From Tubulanus polymorphus (taxonomy: Eukaryota > Nemertea > Palaeonemertea > Tubulaniformes > Tubulanidae): 64,000 bases of DNA. Both the position numbers and the translations under genes were made by a program. The notes under the pieces were generated by a model that had not been told where the DNA came from, did no database searches, and was given only the letters and a program-made list of their open reading frames with translations. The stretch covers positions 1,671,631 through 1,735,630 of the forward strand of contig NC_134033.1 in the NCBI RefSeq assembly GCF_964204645.1, written 5' to 3'. Of the stretch, positions 1-11,830 are shown in pieces; position 1 is the first letter of the stretch, and each line of letters opens with the position of its first letter.

Positions 1-52
1 GGAGAACGGGAGAATAGAATGAAATGAAAGAATCTAATCAAACGTTCTGTAG

Positions 53-246
53 TGGAAGCAAATACGGAAAATAAAACGTTGTCATGTAAGTTATCAAATA
101 TATTCAAATTCATTATTTCGGTTACTTTTAAATTTCACTATATTTTGACAGATCACCAGCGTGATAGAAGCAGAAGTATAGGATTCCACAACGAAGTTGT
201 AGGATTCGACGGAGGAAACGATAACATCGGCGGAAAACAGTCGTGA
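53..246 (+). CDS. C-terminal end of an unidentified gene (last two exons)
   Basis: Two exons can be joined. Exon 53-85 follows an acceptor (ctgtag) and ends at a gtaagt donor. Exon 152-246 follows ttttgacag and ends at TGA. Phase is kept (1 base plus 2 bases). The encoded tail is polar and glycine/asparagine-rich, with residues EANTENKTLS followed by HQRDRSRSIGFHNEVVGFDG and a GGKQS end. The start of the gene lies left of the window. No family is recognised and no domain is visible. An AATAAA-like signal lies near 402-407. The open frame through the intron also exists as a read-through, so a single-exon reading cannot be excluded, but the strong donor favours splicing. Confidence 0.45.
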
Positions 247-806
247 AAAAAATTGAAATGGTTTCACCATTTTGTATTCCTAGTTTTTATGAAATTACTA
301 TATTTTTCCTGACTTAAATAAGATTGTGTTCATAAGGTATCGTTAATAATGTGCTTTATGTATCTAAGCAAACCATTTACATTTAATGCATTTGTTATCT
401 TATAATAAAGGCACAATTGTATTAAGAAAGGAAGAAAAAATCGGTCGTGAATCACATTCCTTCTCGCAGTCAAGATTTGTAAACACAACCGTGTACTGTA
501 GAATTATGAATGCAACATTCCGTAATAGTCGAGCAGTGCATTACGAGCAAATACCGCGAGTTAGATTAAAATATATCAGAATCGCTAAATTCGACAAATC
601 ATCATTCCCGTTCAGATTTCAACTCAGGTCGCATAAGATCCGATCCAAGGAGTCGGCTATTCAAATCTGTATGTGTCTCGACACCCTAGGCCAGAGGCGG
701 TTTCGAACTAAAGACCTATTGGTTCCCAGTCCTCCACTTAACCAACTTAGCTGTAGAAAACCTTTTTACGTCTGCTCATCATGTTTCGATGTAAATACGA
801 ATAATT

Positions 807-925
807 GAATTTACCGTTGAAAATTAGTTTTTATTGTCCAGTAAATTACGAATTAACCGTTATTTAAAAAAAACGAGCAATAAAGCATTCAATGATTCTA
901 TTAAGATTCTATGGGTGGTTGAAAA
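807..925 (+). repeat. Direct repeat copy 1 (partner at 4937-5057)
   Basis: The stretch beginning tgaatttaccgttgaaaatt and ending atgggtggttgaaaa recurs, about 85-90% identical by eye, at 4937-5057 in the same orientation. The two copies bracket the cysteine-rich peptide gene. Confidence 0.8.
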
Positions 926-1139
926 AGATATTTTTCATTTTATGGTTAATCTTTAGATGGCCAGGCGCTGACTGGAATGGAACTGTACCATCATTTGTTT
1001 GGTACCAATTCTGCGTTGTGAGACTTTAATCTTTTAAAATTCTGTTTAATAGAAATATGATTACGGAAACTGTTCTATCTTATTGTTAATTATTCTTCTA
1101 GAATTACACTGATATTTCCTGAAATGTAATAAAATGATA

Positions 1140-1395
1140 ATCACAATTCAGACTTTGTGTTATAAGAGTTAACTGTTAGCGACCGCTTTGATCTAGCCAA
1201 TAGCAAATGGTTTAACAATGTGGCGTATCGCATCGATTTAACCAATAGGAGACGGTGTTACAATTTTGAGACAGATGGCGCTGGACGATATTTATTTTGA
1301 TCAATAGGAAACTGTGTAACATGGCGCCTTCGGTGGCCTTTGATCTATCACTGACCAATAGGAAATGTTGTTTTGTCAATAACCGGTTGGTATAC
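1140..1395 (+). repeat. Diverged short tandem repeats with CCAATAGGAAA core
   Basis: Four imperfect units of about 50-70 bases, each carrying a form of ttgatct..ccaataggaaa followed by a tgtaacaatggcg-like string. Units start near 1187, 1237, 1298 and 1338. Diverged; no coding function seen. Confidence 0.55.
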
Positions 1396-2416
1396 AAGAA
1401 TTATGCATCAATTTGATCAATTATGATTTTGAATTCAGAATTCAACGACGGTTTTTCCGAATTAATTTAAGCTGAAGAATATTTAGTCACCTGTTACATG
1501 TTAGACGGTAACTGAAATTTTCGATTGATGAACATTCATCATGAATTTGAGCAATTAAACTGTTCAATAAGCACACGAAATTGTAGTCAAAACTGTTGCA
1601 TCGTTAGATTCCGGTTACTGAAATGTTCGTTTGTTGAACACTCATCGTGAATTTGATGAGAGCAGCTGGTTTTCACATTAGACGCCTCTATTTTTTTGTG
1701 TATATTCAATGGTGAATCCATATATGACGCCAAACATAAAGTAATGAGGGATGTAATGTGAAATCCACAATGACATTACTCAAACATTTATACCAAAATA
1801 TGAATAAGAAAGAGCGGAATATTATTAAATTCAGAACACATAATCCTGATAATGCAGTTATGTACCACGTATACGTCGGTAATTCGGTAGCTTAGCCATC
1901 GCACCCTCATTAAGATTCCTAAGATCTTCCTAATCGTGAACACACGTGATTAGCCCACCTAGACGGTAAACAAAGTTGTAGGAAAAATTGATGGTGATTT
2001 AAGATGATTTTCGAATAGAAATCAAGGAATGAAATATATCGTTTGAATCGATTTAGTTCATAAAATGGTCGATTTTATCAATTTCATCTCCGATTCAAAT
2101 TAGTCAAGGAAGGCTTTTTGGCAATCCTTCAATAAAATGGATATTAAACAATGGTTCATTTAGACTGCACAGTTTCGCTGGCCGTACCCTGAAAAGTAGG
2201 AGCAAAATATCCCAGAAATATTAACAATTGTTATCCATTGACAAGTAGACAAAGGTGTTATAGTCAGAATGATGCGTTCGATGTAAGTTTTAATCAATTC
2301 GATGAAGTGCCTGGTGCGTTTGAATTTTGCATAATAAAACATCGACATTAGGTTCACAGATCAATCGATATCAAGCTGTGTAAATTTTGGTCTAATTTCA
2401 ATTCGTATTTGAAACC

Positions 2417-2424
2417 TATATAAG
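2417..2424 (+). promoter_or_regulatory. TATA box of the cysteine-rich peptide gene
   Basis: TATATAAG lies about 30 bases upstream of a likely start site near 2447. It is followed by a short untranslated exon ending at 2494 with a perfect gtaagt donor. This spacing fits a TATA-driven, strongly expressed small gene. Confidence 0.6.
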
Positions 2425-2927
2425 ATATTGCACGCAATACATTTCTGATGCATTTACATTAGGAAAGTTGAATACATTAGAAGAAGCGACTAAGGTAAGT
2501 TTAGTGATGACAGAATATTCCAATCTTACAAAATATGAAGGTAAACTGGATTGTTCACGTAATTCATTTCATCATATTTAGTGAGATTCCAGTGTGAGTA
2601 GTGTCTGTCATAAATTTTTCAATTCAGTTGGTCGCTTTGGATGGCGTTTGATTTTATACGATATGGTCTAAGCGACGAACTGATCAGATGAATATGACGA
2701 AACTCGTACGCTCATAAGCAGCATTCAAATGAGCAATGCAGAAAACCCGTTATCGATGCATTCCTTCAGATTTCTTTTCTGAAGCAGCATTATTTCAAAC
2801 CTGGTACATTATCTGACATAGGTTTATTCACTGAGAGCCTGTTGAAAACTGTTTAGTAATCAGAATTTGGGAGTTCCCAAGATGCCACAATTGCTAATGT
2901 ATTGAATCGAAATTCTAGGCAGTGAAA

Positions 2928-4051
2928 ATGATTGCTTATTTAATGACCCGTGTATGTGCTGTTGTTGTGATTTTGGTCAATGCCGCATCATTTGCAGAAG
3001 GTAAGTAACGAAGACTGGGAAAATGATACACAATTTCTTAGGATTTCATGAACAATATGAATTGATAATGCAATTATCAGTAAACGTTGAGAAGTTGTTA
3101 TAGACGTTGAATTAATTTGATGAATCGAGGGTTCAAACATAAAATCACATACTAACATTCTGACAAAAATCAATTTAATTGATACAAGTGTTTCCTAAAC
3201 TGTTGTTTATAATTGTTTGGTCTGAATGGTCGAAATTCGAACGGGGGGGGGGGGGTTCAGAACCTGACGATGCAGAAGATGATAGATTCTTTCATTTTGA
3301 TCGTCAGAATCATCTCCGGTGCTAAATTCGGGGCGGGTTCGAATATTTCTTCAATGAGGATTCCATGTATGGCAGGCGAGGATCCGCCAAGTGTCGCTAG
3401 TAAGAGTTTATCGGCAAGGCGAATAACACATATAGACTCTTCGTGATCAACACATTCAAAATAGATGCTAATCCGACATACATTAATTGTAGGCAATACA
3501 AAAATGATATCAAATTAGAAAGGTATGTTAGTGAACTTGACGAGGATTAGTAATAAGTTTAATATTCGAATATTTTGAATTTGAACTCTTTTGGCAATCT
3601 TGTTATTCTAAAATAAAACCTACAATCCACTTTGCAAAATTCATCAAACGAGGCTTAGATGTCCCTCCAAGTTTATATTTTCTGTTAATTGTAAATACTG
3701 TATACTTTGGATAAGTCTCCCTCCATAGAAATGGTGTGTGGAGTGTAAATAAAACCCTAATCCTAATCCTAATCCTAATCCTAATCGGTCTTCCGCGTTC
3801 GATTTCTTTTACGAGTAACTACTAGCGACACTTGGTCGATCCTCATTCGTAATATGCGGTATCATCCTCGATTGCCACAGTAGCGGTGCGGGTATCCCAT
3901 TATTTCTTCTATTTAGGTAAAAGCGTTTTACTTCAAAATTCATTTTTCGATTTCATGCTATTTTGGAAATATAGGTTGCACGGGAAAACACTTTATGTGT
4001 GAGTATGATGCTGATTGTTGCAGCAGAGATTGCAGAGGATATTGTTGTTAA
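2928..4051 (+). CDS. Small secreted cysteine-rich (knottin-like) peptide precursor
   Basis: Two coding exons: 2928-3000 (24 codons plus 1 base, gtaagt donor) and 3975-4051 (acceptor aaatatag, TAA stop). The join is in phase. Exon 1 encodes a hydrophobic signal peptide (MIAYLMTRVCAVVVILVNAA, then SFA). The mature part is only about 26 residues, with cysteines spaced C-x6-C-x5-CC-x3-C-x3-CC. This resembles the inhibitor cystine knot pattern (C-C-CC-C-C) of venom, antimicrobial and neuropeptide-like knottins, with one extra cysteine at the end. There is no propeptide between signal and knot. A TATA box and 5'UTR exon lie upstream and AATAAA lies at 4209-4214, so the gene looks complete. Toxin, defence or signalling role cannot be told apart from sequence. 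Confidence is in the gene structure, not the function. Confidence 0.7.
3740..3786 (+). repeat. (CTAATC)n microsatellite
   Basis: Five to six hexamers of cctaat, inside the second intron of the cysteine-rich peptide gene. This is not the canonical telomere hexamer. Confidence 0.85.
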
Positions 4052-4208
4052 CCTTTTGTGATACTGGTTTCCATAATGGGATATACTTGTGGTAGTTTGG
4101 GAAATATCCCACTATGAAACAGAACCACAGTCAGTCAGGTTACTGACTGGAATTGTAAAATTTGTAACCAAGTCTTCAAATCTCTCGTGTTTATATATAA
4201 TCAGATTC

Positions 4209-4214
4209 AATAAA
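4209..4214 (+). terminator. Polyadenylation signal AATAAA
   Basis: AATAAA lies 158 bases after the TAA stop of the cysteine-rich peptide, closing that transcript near 4230. Confidence 0.6.
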
Positions 4215-4936
4215 ACTGCTTGTGAATAAATCAATAATCGGGTTGTTAACTGTTTATGATTCGTCAGTGAAGATTTTCAAAGTGATCAAAACGATCAATC
4301 GATGCGGCCGTTTCATCCGCGGTGTGGAACACGTCTATCGTCAATTCCAGTTCCGCGTTTTACTATCGACTACTCTCAACCTAGAGGGTTATTCTAATAA
4401 TGAGATAACGGTAACGTTACTGAGGGAAGCGAGGATTCGTCGATAATCCGCCAGGATCGCTAGTGTTTACTGGGTTATGGCGCTTTCCTCGAGTCAACTT
4501 GTCCGATTAGTAAATCAATTTTCAGTGCAATCAATACCACACACTGAATGAGGAAGTGAATCTTATATCTATCCGGTGACTCGTTTGATAATCTTCGGAT
4601 TTGGAAGCTTAAAAATCAAGTTCAAACTTCATTGAAAATGAACTGATTTTCACCATTATATGAATAACCAAGTGTACTTTTGCACCATCTGGTGGCGAGA
4701 GGTTGTCCAAGAAATAGTGGGCGATATGATAGACAAAATGAAAGGGATGCGGCCAGGGTTTATATTGGCGTGAGCTTCAACGGGCGGCAATCTATCCCTG
4801 GCAAGCGAGGACCAGTTAGAGAGAAATACACTATTCATATACTATATGGTCGGCTATTTTTTCCTTGAGTAGAGCGTTGAGTTGTTGCGGTTGCGGAGAG
4901 TAAGTAGTTGGGGAAACCGGTTTCGAGCGGCGAAGA

Positions 4937-5057
4937 ATTCAAATTGAATTTACCGTTGAAAATTAGTTTCTTTGTCCCGGTAAATTACGAATTAACCGTT
5001 ATTTTCAGAAACGAGCAAACGCGTTCAAATAATCTATTAAAATTTATGGGTGGTTGA
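4937..5057 (+). repeat. Direct repeat copy 2 (partner at 807-925)
   Basis: Same element as 807-925, here starting gaatttaccgttgaaaatta and ending ttatgggtggttgaaaa. It lies about 250 bases upstream of the scramblase start. The rest of 4232-5304 holds no supportable gene. Confidence 0.8.
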
Positions 5058-5304
5058 AAAGTGTTTAGTGTTTTGCTTTGCCTACCAGGAACAGAGATCG
5101 CGCATGTCGGCTGCGATTTCGACATTCGGATTTTTCAAAGAGTTCAAAATGAACTTATTTTGAGTTCGAACTCAAATCAAAGTCATATATCTGTGGAACT
5201 GGTCGTTGATTTTGAGAGGTTTTATATTTCTCGTGGAACCAGTTCTTACAAAGTTAGAAGGGATTTTTATTTTTTGGGAGATCTTGCGATATCTCGGAGA
5301 TGAA

Positions 5305-8222
5305 ATGTATCGGACAGTGATTCACCAACCGCGGAAAGGATCGTCGGCGCTCGGCGATGAGAGGCCGCTAGGGGGCGGTATTGTCGGCGATTTGACTCAA
5401 TTAGCCGCTGTCAGCTACATCAGAATTGAACAAAATGTCGAATTTGACATCAGGAGTAAGTCCGGGAAAAATATTCTAGCCAGGAAAAGCAATTTCGGGA
5501 TCAATCAATTATGATTGATCCATTTTAAACAAATAAGAAATCGTATCTTTCTTTGGTTAAGAAACTTTTCTGAATACAAACAAATCGTCCCTCAAAAGTA
5601 TTCATAAATTTATCAGTTTACCGAACAACGTTTTGTTTTGCAAAAATGGTTCATAGAATTGAGTCTAAACGTCACTAGCCTAAAATGTTTGGGAATGGAG
5701 CTTAAAATTGAGTCAAAACGTCACTAATCCAAAGGTTTTTTCATGATATGTGGTTTTTCTCCAATTCAATAACTACAGCTTGGAGTTATCATTTGACAAA
5801 TGATTATACTCCATTACAAACACTTGTTTGCCGAAACCAATAGATATCGTATGTTTACTATTTTAGGTGGTATTGGCTCGGGAAACACTTACACAGTCCA
5901 AGACAAAAATGGCGAACAACTTTTCAGCGTCATTGAAAGTACGTCAATCTCAACAAAACACATCCATTCATTTCAATCGAATTTATATGAATTTCTAAAA
6001 GGAATCTATTTAATGTACTACAGCTACCACCTGTTGCTGTCGAGTTTGTTGCGGACCATCGAGATCATCGAATTTAATGTTTCTCGGGCAAAATGGCGTC
6101 CCGGCACTGCAGCTTAAGCGTCACGGATGCAGGTAGGGATGAAAGGGGGGAGTGGTGGAGGCACGTCAATGTTTTTAAGATACTTCTATTCCCCCTATTT
6201 CCACCTATTAGCTGTTTGAAATAAATTTCCAAAACTTCGAACGATTTTGATATTAATCCATCTTAAAATCCCGGCAAGTTTGAATGAATGACAATTGATG
6301 GAATACTGCCATTGTACAATAAATGAAGTCATGGGGCGTTTAATAGAGGCAGCCATCTTGTCTTTGGGAGGATTAAGATTTTTGTTCTATGCAGGTGTGA
6401 CTGGTGTTGTTGTTTGGAGTGTTTTTGGTGTAAACATAGAATTGATGTGCGCGATGGACAACATGCTATGCTCGGTACTGTTACACAGAGGTAACTGAAT
6501 ATTCCTTTACATTATTTCCTTTTAATCATTATATACAACGTTATTGATTTCATTTCAAATGCTGAGAATCTTAATACGAAATCCGACACTAAAAATTTTA
6601 AAAAAAAGTCCGAAATGTTTCCTTCACCGCTAGTGTAGTTTATTTCAACCTTCTCGACTTTATCCTAAAAGTCATAATGAGGAATATTGTATTCCTTGAA
6701 CTAGTGTAGTTTATTCAACGTTTCAACTATATCCTAATAGTCATCTTCAGGAATACTGTATTCCTTGAGCTAGTGTAGTGTATTCAACGTTTCGACTATA
6801 TCCTAATAGTCATCTTCAGGAATACTGTATTCCTTGAGCTAGTGTAGTTTATTCAACGTTTAGACTATATCCTAATAGTCATCTTCAGGAATACAGTATT
6901 CCTTGAGCTAGTGTAGTTTATTTAACGTTTCGACTATATCCTAATAGTCATCTTCAGGAATACTGTATTCTTTTAACTAGTGTAGTTCATTCAACGTTTA
7001 GACTTTATCCTAATAGTCGTCTTCAGGAATACCGTATTCCTTGAGCTAGTGTAGTTCATTCAACGTTTCCACTATATCCTAATAATCATCTTCAGGAATA
7101 CTGTATTCCTTGAGCTAGTGTAGTTTATTCAACGTTTCGACTATATCCTAATCTTAGTCATCTTCAGGAATATGAGGATTAGGTCGAAATTTCGCAAGGA
7201 AAAGTTTCGGATTTGTTTTCATTATTGAGCGGGATTTCATATCATCTTTCAACACAGACCGTTTCGTCGATCTAATTCTAAATTTCTTAATTTGTATTAC
7301 CTGTATTAAAGGTTATATTGCTGCGTGCCGGATATTGTGATCAACGATGCATTCGATGAAATCGTGGGGTCAATCAAGGGTCCATGCTCGCCCAGTCGAT
7401 GTTGTATGGATTTACAATTTGACGTAAGTCGAGATAAGAATCTCTTCTTCAACTATTCGAACAAGTTTTTCGTTTCTTTTTCTCCTCATTCCATTGTGGA
7501 CGTTATGATTTTACCGCTGATTATACAGATTCTAGGCGCAGACGGTCGGAAGGTGAAGGGTAGTATAGTTAAGAGCTGGGAACCAACAGACGACACAGTC
7601 AACACCGATCACGATATATTCGAACTATACTGTAAGCGATGAATCTTTTTTTTTGTAAACGCTATTCGAATGTCGCGCACAAAATATTACCACAAGTTCT
7701 ATGACGATATAATCACGACACTTGTCAGTAAGACAAATTCTATGATTATGATAGTAAAATAGCTAAATCGGATTAAAAAGATCAAAAACGGAATTATCTT
7801 ATCGAGAATTGAACAAAAATGTTAATACACGGCGTTTTGTCGCGCATATAGGACAAGCTGTGCAACCTCTGGGCAAGTGGATTGGTTCTGTTGATGTACT
7901 GGTCAAAACGATCATAAGAAGCAAGTAGACCAATAGAACTAGTCCACTTGGCCAGAGATTACTCAGCTTTCCCTATGAAACACTTCGGAATTCATCGCCA
8001 GGTGCGTTGCATAATAGTGGGTTTAAATCTTATTATTCACGGTTATGAATTTCAGTTCCATCTGAATCTTCAGTTCAGGACAAAGCGCTGATGATCGGAG
8101 GACTATTTCTCGTAGTAAGTACAAACATCGTCGGCTCACTTTCATCAGAGGTCTTTCGTACATTTTCCTAAATTTTCCACTTCAAAACATTTCAGAATTT
8201 TCTCTACTTCGAAATGTCATAG
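5305..8222 (+). CDS. Phospholipid scramblase (PLSCR family)
   Basis: Eight exons join in phase to 242 codons plus stop: 5305-5455, 5867-5938, 6024-6132, 6395-6490, 7312-7423, 7529-7631, 8056-8114, 8196-8222. All introns are GT-AG. Family landmarks in order: an IRIEQNVEF segment (family LLVHQQVELLE region), the beta-strand NTYTVQDKNGEQ, the cysteine cluster CCCRVCCGPSR, the CDWCCCLECFWC palmitoylation-type cluster, KGPCSPSRCCMDLQFD, GSIVKSW, a DHDIFELYFP stretch matching the calcium-loop region (family TDADNFGIQFP), and a short hydrophobic C-terminal helix KALMIGGLFLVNFLYFE. The family acts at membranes in Ca-dependent lipid scrambling and related signalling. There is no long proline-rich N-terminus; the start ATG at 5305 is the first in frame and is the least certain border. 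Intron 4 contains a 69-base tandem array. Confidence 0.88.
6630..7175 (+). repeat. ~69-base tandem repeat array in scramblase intron 4
   Basis: About eight units with the core ctagtgtagtttattcaacg, then ctatatcctaatagtcatct and caggaatactgtattccttg. Within each unit ggaatactgtattcc is palindromic. The same unit, inverted, occurs in 2-3 copies at 56350-56530. Confidence 0.9.
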
Positions 8223-8727
8223 ACTCGCGCGAAGTAGAAGTTTGAGGCGCCGCAGACAAGTTCAGATGGACGGAATTTACAAGAAACGCAAGACAGGAAT
8301 TTTTTAGATATTTATTGCTGAATAATAGTTTGATTAGTACTTCACTACACTACACGAAATCATTCCAGTAAAGATGGCCGCATCCATGAAATACAATAAT
8401 GACGTCCACGAAAAACCATGCTCACATTAGTATTAGTCTCTCACTCGAGACTGGGCTGATATACAATATCCGGTGGTCTATTTGAAATGTTTGGTTGTCT
8501 TGAATAAAATTGTTTGGTGATGTCATAGGGGTTATTGATATCTTTTCTTGAATAAAATCACTAGGCATATTCGATGATGTATTAATTTATGGAAACCGTC
8601 CTTTTCTATTCAATGAAATCGCTAAGCATTTCGATGACGTCATAGGGGTTATTGGAAAAGGCCGTCCTTTCGTAGAGGCAATGTCGATGATACGGAAGTG
8701 GGATCGCGGTTGGTTGTTGAATCTAAA
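8223..8727. other. Intergenic region between convergent scramblase and FN3 genes
   Basis: Convergent 3' ends. It holds degenerate units of the gatgacgtcataggggttat type repeat (about 8515-8665). No gene is seen. Confidence 0.5.
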
Positions 8728-11700
8728 TTAGGATATCTCAGCAGTGATCGGTATCGCTGGTGCTGTACTCTCACCAAGGTGGTTAACCGCTATCACTTTC
8801 ACGGTGTAAGTGGCCGGGTATGGCACGTTGTAGATGGCCGCCATTTCGCTGTGACTGCTGCTTATCCGCTTCGAGTACGTCTGCTCGCATTTCGGATTGT
8901 TGGAACATTTCCAAAATATTTCGTAATGGAAGCCCGGTCCGTGACTTTCACTGCGAGGCAACGGCTGCAAGAAAAATAGAATAAACACGGGTTTTATACA
9001 ACGCATAAATGAATAGAAAATAGGCTTGACACAAAATATACAGGGAGGAAAACTAGTTTAGTTGGCAAATTGCATGGTAGAACTATAAATGGGTAAATCC
9101 GAGCTTAAATAAAACAGTTCTGAATGAACAATATTGACATATATGCTGCGCATATATCTGCGCACTCAGCCTTATTCGATTTTCGTATCTAGTCGACTAT
9201 AGTGGTCGGAACTAATAACCGCATGCGCCTTATTTCCGAACAATTTCCGAAATATAGTTCCGACTAACTGACATTCGATTCCACTTAGTTGGACTATAGT
9301 CCACCAAATTGGCCCTCGGTATAGTGTGACAAGGTTCTGTCGATGTAATCAGGTTCGAATCCCTGTCGAGGGAGGATGCGATGAACAAATCGGTTTTGGG
9401 GTAAATATAAAAACATCTAGCGCGGAAAACGGTTTCACTTCAACATCGAATAAAAGTGAACAACTTACCGTCCAAGTGATTGCGATTATTTGAGGCGCCA
9501 CGGCTCGGACTGCGACACCGGCCGGATTCTTATACGGGCGATCGGGTAAGGTCGCACAGTTGACCGTACTCGGCGATCCCGGGAAACTGGACCCGCGCGC
9601 TTCGTTCTGGGTATCGGTAGCTATAAGCCTGAACGTGTATACCGCCCCGGGGGTTAACTGCACAAGACGTTCCGTGTTACTCCTGCCGGTAGGGGCGCTG
9701 TACTGCGGATTGTCGGCTGCCGGTAAAACCTTCCAATCCTTCGGCGCGAATTTCGTCGCGCCTTCGACGGTGTACTCAAACCCGGTTGGGTCCTCATCTT
9801 GCGACCATCTGATCAAAGCTTGTCGTTGACTGGTGTACGTTTTACAATCGATGCTGACAATTAACGGTGGATTCGGACGATGAGAGACTCCTGTCGATAT
9901 ATTTAGAAAAACATTTATAAGATAATGAGAAAAATTCTAAGAATTTTCAATAAATATGCGGGATTCGAACCTAAGACGGATTCGATCGACGGTAAGAGCT
10001 CGCGTCACCGTAGTTTCGAGAATTTCAAAATTTGAAAATATACTGACCGTTATTCGGCGGCAGACGATACAAAATGGTATGACTTTTCGATCCCCGAGAA
10101 TTGATCGCTTTCACTTCGATTATCACCAATGCATCGACAGGTATGCCATCAATTAAGAACTGGGACTCCCCCTGGCGGGCTTGCACGGAGTGTCGTCTGT
10201 CCGTACAATATCGACTTTCGGTGCATTGCCAAGATACGACGTACGAAAAATATGGTCCGTTCTGCTCGGCGAGTATCATCGGCTGGATAAAATAATAGAC
10301 AATCCGTTTTTCAGAAACCGTGTCTGGCGAATTGACAAATTCTGAAAAACTCATTTATAAACAGCAGGTTCCACCAGTTGCCAGTTAGGATTTTGCCCTG
10401 GAGTCAAAAGATTGGTAATGAACTACATGGAATTCTAGTTTGACAGACAATAACTGGGGTCCATATACAACAGTGGAACAGACTACATAAACAATCGTGG
10501 AACTGGGTCCGTCCATAGACAACTGTGGAAATGGATCCATAGACAACTGTGAATTGGGTCCATAAACAACTTCATGACTGGATCCAGAACCAACTGCGGA
10601 ACTCGGACCACTGTGAAAGTCTTACATCTATTTAACAACTTAAAGACCACCTGTGGACTGAAGTCATGTGACTGATCCCCGTGATTTTGAAGTGTTGACA
10701 GAAGTTCTTACCTTCCACGTGACGAGAATTTCGTTGCGGAATTTATTCGCTACTTTGATATCGTCGGGGTATTTGGTGGGTGCGCCGGGAAGAGTGCGAC
10801 ACCGCTGTCGTCTACCTCCAGACAGCCCCGGTGCGCTGACCCCGTGCTCGCCACTGGCTGTAACTCTGAATGTGTAGTTCGCCCAGGCAGACAACTGCAC
10901 CAGCCGTTCGGTGTTACTCGTCCGGGCGGTGTACCGAGGATTCTCGGCTGTCGGTAAAACCTTCCAAACGTTCGGAGCGAAATCGGTCGCTGCTTCGACC
11001 TTGTATTTCAACCCTTCTGGATTCTCTTCTTCTGGCGGCGTCCATTTTATCAGACCTTGTCGCTGACTGGCGTAAGTTCGACAATCAACTCGAACGACGA
11101 CGGGTGCTTTGAACAGTCGGCCTTCACCTTCTAATAGAGAGAGGATACACGTATCGATAATAACTAACATGTCCAACATTTAATAACAATTCCAGAGAAC
11201 AAGGCCTATGAAATTCTCAATATCAAAACTGTCTAGCGAATTGATAGCCATGAGATTTTTCGACGTCACTACGCCATCTATTGATGGTCAAATACAATAC
11301 TTAAGTAATCTACATGAAAGACCCTTGAAGTTTATAAATCCCCTATTAGCTTTTGTTCTTCAAGTCCCTAGCACTTGTTGGTCAAAATAACGACGATACG
11401 TTCAACATATCTTTACCTTATATTCGTGAATTCACCCTATGACATCAAATTACTTTCATAAATGATGTCATCGGGTGATTTTTAAAGAGGTACGCCTCGG
11501 CAGAAGTTAAGGCCAACTTCGGTTATCTGGGTTAGACGACTATAGTCGAACTTAGTGAAACCGAAATGTCCGTTAGTCGGAACTATATTCCCGAAATAGT
11601 TCGGAAATTATGCGCATTCGGTTGTCAGTTACGATCTCTAGTCGACTAGTTACGAAAACCGAATTTGGTCCAGGTTAGAGGGCTAAACGGTATTGATGAC

Positions 11701-11830
11701 GTCATAATGGGTTTTTTAAGGAGGCGGCAGCCACGATTGCGTCGTACTCACCTCGACAGTACCCGCTCCCGAACGAAACGACGAGAAAAACGCAGCAGCA
11801 AAAAATCGCGTAACTCGAGGAACCGGCCAT
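8728..11830 (-). CDS. Secreted four-domain fibronectin type III protein
   Basis: Five exons on the minus strand close in frame to 463 residues: 11752-11830 (signal peptide MAGSSSYAIFCCCVFLVVSF then GSGYC), 10712-11130, 10048-10282, 9469-9890, 8728-8964 (stop TAA). The protein is signal peptide plus FN3-1, FN3-2, FN3-3 and FN3-4. Each odd domain has a W core (LIKWTPPEEE; LIRWSQDED), the WKVLP..NP.Y strand, SNTERLVQL and YTFRV/YTFRL. Each even domain has the P..NGPYFSYVVSW or P..HGPGFHYEIFW pattern seen in L1/neuroglian-type FN3 domains. There is no transmembrane segment or GPI-type tail, so it is probably released. Domains 1-2 and 3-4 are internal duplicates with identical intron positions. 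Adhesion or extracellular matrix is the likely setting; the partner is unknown. Confidence 0.85.
9170..9320. repeat. Inverted-repeat element, copy 1
   Basis: Sequence around ctagtcgactatagtggtcg and ccgaaatatagttccgacta. A related copy in the opposite orientation lies at 11510-11670. Both lie in introns of the FN3 gene (introns 4 and 1). Confidence 0.6.
10425..10640 (+). repeat. ACTGTGGAACTGGGTCC-type minisatellite
   Basis: Irregular units of 25-35 bases built on acaactgtggaactgggtcc, in intron 2 of the FN3 gene. Member of a family seen at six sites in this window. Confidence 0.75.
11510..11670. repeat. Inverted-repeat element, copy 2
   Basis: Contains gactatagtcgaacttagtg, cggaactatattcccgaaat and tctagtcgactagttacgaa. 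It is the reverse-orientation relative of 9170-9320 and is partly self-complementary, as in miniature inverted-repeat elements. Confidence 0.6.

Larger units (their letters stand above)
247..2410. other. Intergenic stretch without a recognisable gene
   Basis: AT-rich sequence between the truncated first gene and the small cysteine-rich peptide gene. It holds one copy of a ~120-base repeat (807-925) and a block of diverged tandem repeats (1140-1395). The 140-codon frame at 386-808 shows no coding character and no good splice context. I see nothing else that can be supported. Confidence 0.5.

Noticed and set aside
386-808. 140-codon plus-strand frame as a gene
   Set aside because: No motif, no biased composition and no splice partners; it ends where a repeat begins.
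3720-3790. Telomere-like repeat (interstitial telomere)
   Set aside because: The unit is CCTAAT rather than CCCTAA and is only about six copies; an ordinary microsatellite.
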